In this document: positions 58,001 to 64,000 of the stretch, in pieces
Layout of the letters: each line of letters begins with the position of its first letter
How positions within the stretch are numbered: the first letter of the stretch is position 1
Source of the DNA: Gymnothorax reevesii
Taxonomy: Eukaryota > Chordata > Actinopteri > Anguilliformes > Muraenidae
Assembly: GCA_029721435.1 (NCBI GenBank)
Contig: CM056583.1
Coordinates: forward strand, 46,777,120 to 46,841,119
Direction: 5' to 3'
DNA: 64,000 nucleotides
Notes under the pieces: generated by a model
What the model saw: the letters and a program-made list of their open reading frames with translations, nothing else
Database searches by the model: none
What the model was told of the DNA's origin: nothing
Position numbers and translations under genes: made by a program

Positions 58001-59706
58001 GATGATGTAGTATCACGCCTGAACACTGCCTCGTCAGCCCCTACTATCCATGGAAAAAGATGGGAATGATATGTATTCTCACTGTAGCTTTTCAAATTTT
58101 CCAGTCAACAGAAATGTTCAAGACTAGACTAGAGGATTCAAAAACTACAAGTGGAACGTGCAGAGGCAAATGATTTTCAATATTTTTTTTTCCGACTACA
58201 GATCCAATGCTGTTCTCTGGTGACTTTCTTGTGGCTAAAAAAGAGAAACAAACAAAAAAAAAACCACTCTTGTCCCTTGTCCTTTGTCCCAACAAAAAAA
58301 GCAGTCCAACTGGACTTCCATTCTGTAATGCTACGGATTCAGATAGTTTCAAATTAAACTATTCCTAAACTACAAAATCCATTTTTCATCAGCAAAACAA
58401 GTATCATTTACCAGTTATAGCCTGCTAATACGCTGCAATTTACTCTGTTCCACTATTGCCACCCTTTGGGTATTTGTGGTACTGTGCTTGTTTCCTGTAC
58501 ATATAGCACACCATTTTCTGTAGGACGTCTTGAATTCAGACAACATATTCAGCTCCGTACTTTGAAAAGGCTCCACTTCGTTTTGGAACTGTAATATACT
58601 CATTACAATTCACTGGCAATCTTTCAGCGCATAAAATAATTTAAGAAACCTTGCACATAAAAAGAGCAACAACAAGTCACTTGTTAGTGCTTGTATTAAA
58701 TATTTGAATGAAATGTCAAGCAATACAGAGAATCCAATAATCATAATCCTACAATATGGAGTGTCAACAGTTATTCTGCACCGAATGTATGAGCACTTTA
58801 GTTCCAGAATAAAGCAAACAAAAACAAATGCAGAAAAAGAACAAAGCCAGCAAACTAAACTGACCACAGCATGGTATACTGCAGCTGCAAATTTAAGCAT
58901 TCGTGCGTCAATGTTATATATTATGACTAGCAGTTATGCCAAGCTTCATAAGCCTTAGAATGGGCTTATTGAGGAATCAAAAGGAAGTTAATATTATTAA
59001 AAACCCTGACTTCCTACCAACTACCAACTTCCTCTCCATTTAAATTCTGAAATAAAAGATTGAGGCTGTTAGTATATCATTCGAGGGGACTGTATATGCA
59101 TTTTTGGTGGATAAATGCAGTGGGAATAACGGCTCAATAAGCACACCCTCACTTTGTCACTAGTTTCACCTCTGCTCCATATTATCTGTTGCTTTCGTTT
59201 TTCTTGCCTTATTATACTGTAAAATATTTTAGTCCGAAAGATCATCTCATAATCCCACTATCACTGGGCAGATTAACTATCCCCTTCATAAATCGCATTA
59301 GCAGCTGGAGCAGCATCCTGTGCAGTGTCATTGCTTATACTTCAATGAGCTGTAATACGCTGGGAAACTAGAGTTTCAAAGCAAGATATGAATTTTGTTT
59401 CAACAGCAAACTAGAAAAATAATAATAATAAAAAAAAACATTTAATGGGCAGCGTGTGCCAGAATGGCCAAAGCCTTAGCATAAAAAATAATAAAAAAAT
59501 AATCCAACACTCGTATGGCTTGTCATGACGACCAAGCCTTTGTTTAGTGTATTTCTGCAATCCAACAGGATGTTTACCATTTGCCCGAGTCGTTACGTAA
59601 AGATAATTTTGAACAGAACAGTAAGGATTACGTCTTTCCCAAAACAGAACATTGTTTGATAAACAGACAACAGAATTCAAATAAGCCCAATATTTCAGCT
59701 TGCAAC

Positions 59707-59708
<2 letters not shown>
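52070..59708. other. Long stretch with no recognisable gene or element
   Basis: AT-rich. Small duplications such as ATTTAAGTAAGTATTTAAGTAATAG (52333-52358; a 10-base unit repeated) and GAGGCCAGAATGAAAGCGAGGCCAGAA (55023-55049) are present. The string AAATGCACCCC at 55339 is the complement of GGGGTGCATTT at 55246, a possible small inverted repeat. No coding exon, RNA gene or transposase could be supported. Confidence 0.45.

Positions 59709-59755
<47 letters not shown>
59709..59755. repeat. (AT)n microsatellite
   Basis: A perfect AT run of about 46 bases followed by an A-run at 59760-59774. Confidence 0.95.
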
Positions 59756-59759
<4 letters not shown>

Positions 59760-59774
59760 TAAAAAAAAAAAAAA

Positions 59775-60881
59775 TTCAGAAAGGCTTATCCATCAGAGTG
59801 CTCCTGTATAAAAAAAAATTATAATTTCCATTCAGTTTTTGCACCTGCAACTTTTCTGTTGTCTTCTCCTCTCCTTTACATTTTATTATAATTAAGGTGA
59901 TAAATGAGAGGTGATATTTATAGTTGAGGGAGCTGATGATTCAACTTCTCCCAGCTGCAGTGCTGCTGACTACTGTGTGAAATTCACACAACTGCCAGGC
60001 CCCCATAAAACAGATGGTTGGCGCGGTGCTTTAAAATGTACGTTGAATTTCTTCACAAAGTACAGTCTCTTCCAATGCACATAAAAAAAAAAAAGCAACA
60101 CTGACCCCCGTGCTCCCATTCAGCCAAAACAAATATTCCTTCCAGTGAAATAAAATTGTCCTTATAATTCACTTCCCTGCTTACTTCAGAAAGGAGTAAA
60201 CGGAAAACGAAAATTCAATTCCTTCAGTTATAACAATCTGGTCAGTTCGGGTTGCTTTGTCGGTTTATCTCATATTAACTGATCAATCCGAGGTATGCTT
60301 ACAAAACTAACGGATGAACTGGAGGGCGGAAAATTGGACAGGGAAAAAGGTTTGAATTGATTTTCGTGGCTGCACCCACGCGGCAAGTAGTTACACGAAG
60401 CATCGTAAAAGGTCAGTGTGGAGGAGTTCCCAAGCAGATTCCCGACAGGATGCAATGCGGGACAAAAGAGTTTGTACATAACCCGATGTGCTCCACACCA
60501 GCTGCCGCAGGGCATTACATTACAATCATCTGCATTTGATTTCCAGCTCGAGGTGTGCGTCATTCAAAGACATTAATCCTTGCTCAGGTTCATTTGCTCC
60601 TAGTGTGAGAATGCGTACAAACCTTTACTGTGGTTAATGCCAACACAATATCAATCTTCAGTTTTTAAAGAATGAACTTGTATAAAGCGGGAAACATTTG
60701 TGACATAACAAACCTTAAAAGCAGCTGTAAAGTCTTGTTACTTAATGAATGGTTTTTAGATATCAATGCAAAACCCGCTTACATTTGACTCAGGTCTCTA
60801 AAATTTATTTGGTGAAATCTTTACACGCTTATTCGAATAAATGATTGATTTCATATTAATTTTAGGTTAACTACATCTAAG
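59775..60881. other. Stretch with no recognisable gene
   Basis: AT-rich, with an A-run at 60083-60094; nothing else recognised. Confidence 0.45.
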
Positions 60882-60883
60882 TA

Positions 60884-61010
60884 AACTCTCAGAAATAGGG
60901 GTACGGCAGCAGTCCCAAGGTACATTCAGCACTTATGTACCCTGTAGGGCTAATTATAGGACCCTGGGGAACAGAAATGGACTCCTGCTGTACCCCTATT
61001 TCTGAGAGTG
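60884..61010. mobile_element. Small MITE with CACTCTCAGAAATAGGGGTAC ends
   Basis: 127 bases between TA dinucleotides (60882-60883 and 61011-61012). The left end AACTCTCAGAAATAGGGG and the right end, reverse-complemented, CACTCTCAGAAATAGGGG form inverted repeats of about 32 bases including the adjacent GTAC-GCAG-AGTCC. A TA target and this size suggest a Tc1/mariner-mobilised MITE. No coding capacity. Confidence 0.8.
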
Positions 61011-61012
61011 TA

Positions 61013-61453
61013 GGCAATTATAGCATTACACTTACTCACATTTGAAGACCATAAAGGAAAAATGAGTCAAAACAGCATTTTTGTATATTTTATATATTAT
61101 AATGATGATGATTATTATTGTTATTATTGTCTTATTAGAATTATTAAAATCTTTTTTGCATTTTTAGTGCTTTGTTTCTAAGATGGTTTTGAATTTTTAA
61201 TTCATCATTTCTCCACAATGTCCAAATGTGACTCTGAGCATTTTTCCATTGTGGTCTTCATTTTTTTTTTTCTGAATTTACATCACTCTCTGAATAATTG
61301 CTTGCTGATGTGTCTGCTAATTGTTTTCAGCGGGAGTCGTTTTCAGCTTCTTTTTGGCTACAACCAGCAGCTCTATAGCTCTGCTGTTCGCTGCACTAAA
61401 ATTTTCCCATTCATTGGCAGCTACAGTTTTCACTTTGGGAGGCTGAAATTCGA

Positions 61454-61484
<31 letters not shown>

Positions 61485-62963
61485 GTGTGTGTGTGTTCAT
61501 ACAAAAGACGGCATGGCAATGGGAGTGGCCAATCGCTAAAAGGCTCATAACTTCCAAATGGATTAACAGACTAGCGCTAGATTTTGTGGAAAGGTTAACC
61601 ATGAGCCTGAGCACAGCTGATAAACTAGTGCCTAGTGTCAAATTGGGGGTTTGGCAGTAGGAATGCATTAAAAAGGCACATAACTTTCGAAGCAGACTGA
61701 CGTTACAAGGCTAAAGTCTCATACCTCATGAGCCCTATAGTATGTCTCTGCAGACCCAGAGGCGGCAAATTCAGACCCACCAGCAGTTCTGGGACTGCAT
61801 TTCTAGGACCTTAGGTTTTCTCCGACAGCGCCACCTATCAAGGATTAGGGTCTGGGTTAGGGTCCTAGAACTGCGGTCCTGAAAGTGCGTTCCTGAACCT
61901 GCTGCCTGCAGGGACACCCTACTCTATGAGCCAGTCGTAATGCCTCTCCCCTTCACTTTAGCCTCACCCCCTCTGCTTCTTGCAAAACTTTTGATGTGAG
62001 AGGTATAGCGTGATCAGTGGGTCAGCAAAGTATGGCGAGCCTAATTTTCTTGAGGATAATTACTCAGAGAGCAGTTCAGCATGGAACACTGTAAGCACCT
62101 GGTCAGTGAGTGAGTTTCAAGCCACAACATAAGTCACCAGTAGTGCTGTACAGATGGCATTATCTTCAATGAGGTTAGATGGGGCTTGTTTAATTTCCTG
62201 CATTTGTTAGTCTTAAAAAAAGTAAATTAATAAAAATAAGCATATTTGTGCGTGTCTGTGTGTATACATAATTTTAAAAAATTACTTGGCCGATTTCGAC
62301 CAAGTTTAACAGGAAGGTAGACAATTTTAAGATCTGCAAGGGATTTGATTTTTTGGATGTTATGACCTACCATTATGGTGTCACATTTTAAAAACGTAAA
62401 ATCTTTTTTTTTTTTTTGCAATATCTCAATAACTAAATGTGAAACTGACTTGCTGTTAATGATAAAAATCAATCCAATATCTTAATCTTTCAATTTTGAT
62501 GTTATGACAAAATATTGATCATTTTTGAGATCAATTGGAGCCCTTTAGAGGCCTCTAAAATTAAAAATGTTGTAAGAAGGATGAAATTTTGATAGTAGGT
62601 AGAAATATGTGAATATTAAAAATGGAGGATACTAATGGACGAGTTATGGTGACACTTGCAGTCTTTTTTTTTTGCAGAAAAAAAGAATCCTGGTATTTTT
62701 GTTTTTGTTGGGCCATGAGTTCTGTGTGCCCTCTAAGTTTGTTCATTCAGAAACATCACTGCTTCAAAGTTCAAAGGCAAGTTATTTATTCATGCATTTC
62801 TTTTCGATAACCATTGCAGTGATGGCGAAAAGAACAATCTAAATTGTTATATTTTAAAATTTTCATTTTTCCTATCGAGAATAAAAGTTTATTCCTGCCA
62901 TAAAAACCAAGTCTTAAATTGTAACTACTGCTGTTGCCTAGTGTATACCTGCAATGAATTCCT
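61013..62963. other. Stretch with microsatellites, no gene
   Basis: A (GT)n microsatellite lies at 61454-61496, followed by a repeat-like block with CATAACTTCCAAATGG and CATAACTTTCGAAGC. At 61745-61910 CTAGGACC, GGTCCTAGAACTG and GGTCCTGAAAGTGCG form a loosely inverted arrangement. 62240-62540 begins with a GTGCGTGTCTGTGTG tract and TTGGCCGATTTCGACC, typical of microsatellite-linked fish repeats. T-runs lie at 62404-62417 and 62664-62672. Confidence 0.45.
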
Positions 62964-62966
62964 TTA

Positions 62967-63629
62967 AGCTCCTGTCACAGTGTGGCGACTATTGTGGCGA
63001 ATCCCAGCGAACTGGGAGGATTATTATTGTCGTCGTCATTTGCCTATCTGGGGCCCTGTCTGGACCTATACACGAATGCCCTAAGATTGTGGTACGCATG
63101 CTGTAGGTATTTTGTAAGATTGCAGTGAGAATGAACAAGAATCATTATGCATGTAGTACGAATCATGTACGAATTTTGTACGAAGCTAGAAGACTGGAGT
63201 ATGAATCATGAAGGATCACCATGAATGTATCCAATCGCAGTACGAACTCACTACGCTTGAGTACGAACGCAGTATGATTGACCGAGAATGCGGTACGAAC
63301 GCAACTTGCGTGCCTATTCTTTCCTCTTCGTAGATATACCTACTACATGCGCCAAATTCAAAATCCAACCGGCAAATTTTCGTGATTGGTCGTGGTCATT
63401 CTAGCTCCCGTGCCTCACTATGACTTTATGCGAATGTTCAAGAATATATGCGAATCGCCACGACTGGCTCCAAGAATGCAGTAGGAGTGCAGTACGATGA
63501 AAAATAAATCGCGCTTGGACCGCAAATGTTTTGAACATTTCAAAACAGTTTTAGCCCCTCTGAGACTGGCCAAGAATGTTTAGTTCACAGGGATTCGCCC
63601 TCCTAAGTTGCCACAGTGTGACAGGGGCT
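62967..63629. mobile_element. Harbinger-type MITE with AGC(T/C)CCTGTCACA ends
   Basis: 663 bases flanked by TTA on both sides (62964-62966 and 63630-63632). The left end AGCTCCTGTCACAGTGTGGC and the right end, reverse-complemented, AGCCCCTGTCACACTGTGGC extend into shared GGCGAATCCC, giving inverted ends of about 42 bases. The interior is crowded with GTACGAA/GTATGAA and GAATG words (63130-63310), an internal degenerate repeat. No coding capacity. A 3-bp TTA duplication fits PIF/Harbinger. Confidence 0.8.
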
Positions 63630-63632
63630 TTA

Positions 63633-64000
63633 TATGTGCACATCCGAATAAATTCAACTTCATAACAGCGTGCTTTCCTTGTCCCTCCAGTGAATTTACA
63701 AGATGTCGGTCAATGGTGTAAATCATCCAGGTCACCAAACCAACTCCCCTGGTGTTCATCTTACAGAGAATGGCTTTGATTCTTGAGTTTAGTTAGTTTA
63801 GTATTTAGTACATTTTTCCATTTAGGAGTGAAATGTAAAAGTGAAACTTTCAGCTTCTGAAACTATTTTCATTACCCGGTGCTACTCTATATTTCCCTCT
63901 CCATACGCAGCATTCTGAATGATTTGCAAGGGATCAGTCTGTGAAATTCCATTCAGTTCTGTAGTACTTCGCACTCAGTTTGTCCTCAGATTCAGAATAA
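63633..64000. other. Stretch with no recognisable gene
   Basis: AT-rich; a TTAGTTTAGT duplication lies near 63789-63803. Nothing else recognised. Confidence 0.4.

Noticed and set aside
61843..61862. TTAGGG words suggesting an interstitial telomeric repeat
   Set aside because: Only two imperfectly spaced TTAGGG copies, within a different repeat block.

Overview
This is vertebrate genomic DNA, most likely from a teleost or other ray-finned fish. The evidence is the set of transposons: Tc1-like transposases of fish type (one with long IR/DR ends), a DIRS/Ngaro-like ORF1 start, a fish-type non-LTR ORF2 fragment, fish LINE/SINE tail sequence, THAP-bearing TTAA elements and hAT, Harbinger-like and other TIR elements. 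The DNA is AT-rich, full of microsatellites and almost free of long open frames. Species assignment is inference. I see no bacterial genes, operons, CRISPR arrays, rRNA or convincing tRNA genes, and no intact host gene. The region looks like intergenic or intronic DNA built from layers of decayed mobile elements.

Layout. 0.25-3.6 kb holds a Kolobok-like TTAA transposon (copy A) with a broken THAP-domain exon and an internal ~97-bp tandem repeat. An inverted relative (copy B) lies at 41.7-44.9 kb. 4.6-6.0 kb is another TTAA element carrying a non-LTR retrotransposon fragment. Three solo LTRs of one LTR-retrotransposon family lie at 7.5-7.9, 16.0-16.5 and 17.9-18.7 kb; the second splits a Tc1 transposase pseudogene, with 5-bp target duplications. 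12.04-12.18 kb is the best candidate for a real host exon. 21.5-23.7 kb is a nested pair of TIR elements. 29.3-29.8 kb is a TIR element. 31.2-32.8 kb is a nearly full-length Tc1 element, abutting a frameshifted possible coding region at 32.8-33.5 kb. 33.6-34.95 kb is a hAT remnant, and 35.0-36.1 kb is the 5' end of a DIRS/Ngaro-like element. 37.1-38.6, 40.9 and 48.7-49.4 kb carry further Tc1 pseudogenes. 46.1, 47.7-48.4, 60.9 and 63.0-63.6 kb carry hAT or MITE-like elements. 49.5-60.9 kb is mostly featureless AT-rich DNA.

How the parts relate. Nothing here forms a pathway. The interest is in element history: nested insertions with readable target duplications, one Harbinger-like terminal unit recurring in four different element backgrounds (and tandemly amplified in two copies of one of them), and at least four Tc1 lineages in one window. 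All transposase genes seen are broken by stops, frameshifts or truncation. I found no convincing new biological system. The best leads are the THAP/TTAA pair with its embedded amplified Harbinger unit, the candidate exon at 12.1 kb, and the three-frame coding-like block at 32.8-33.5 kb.
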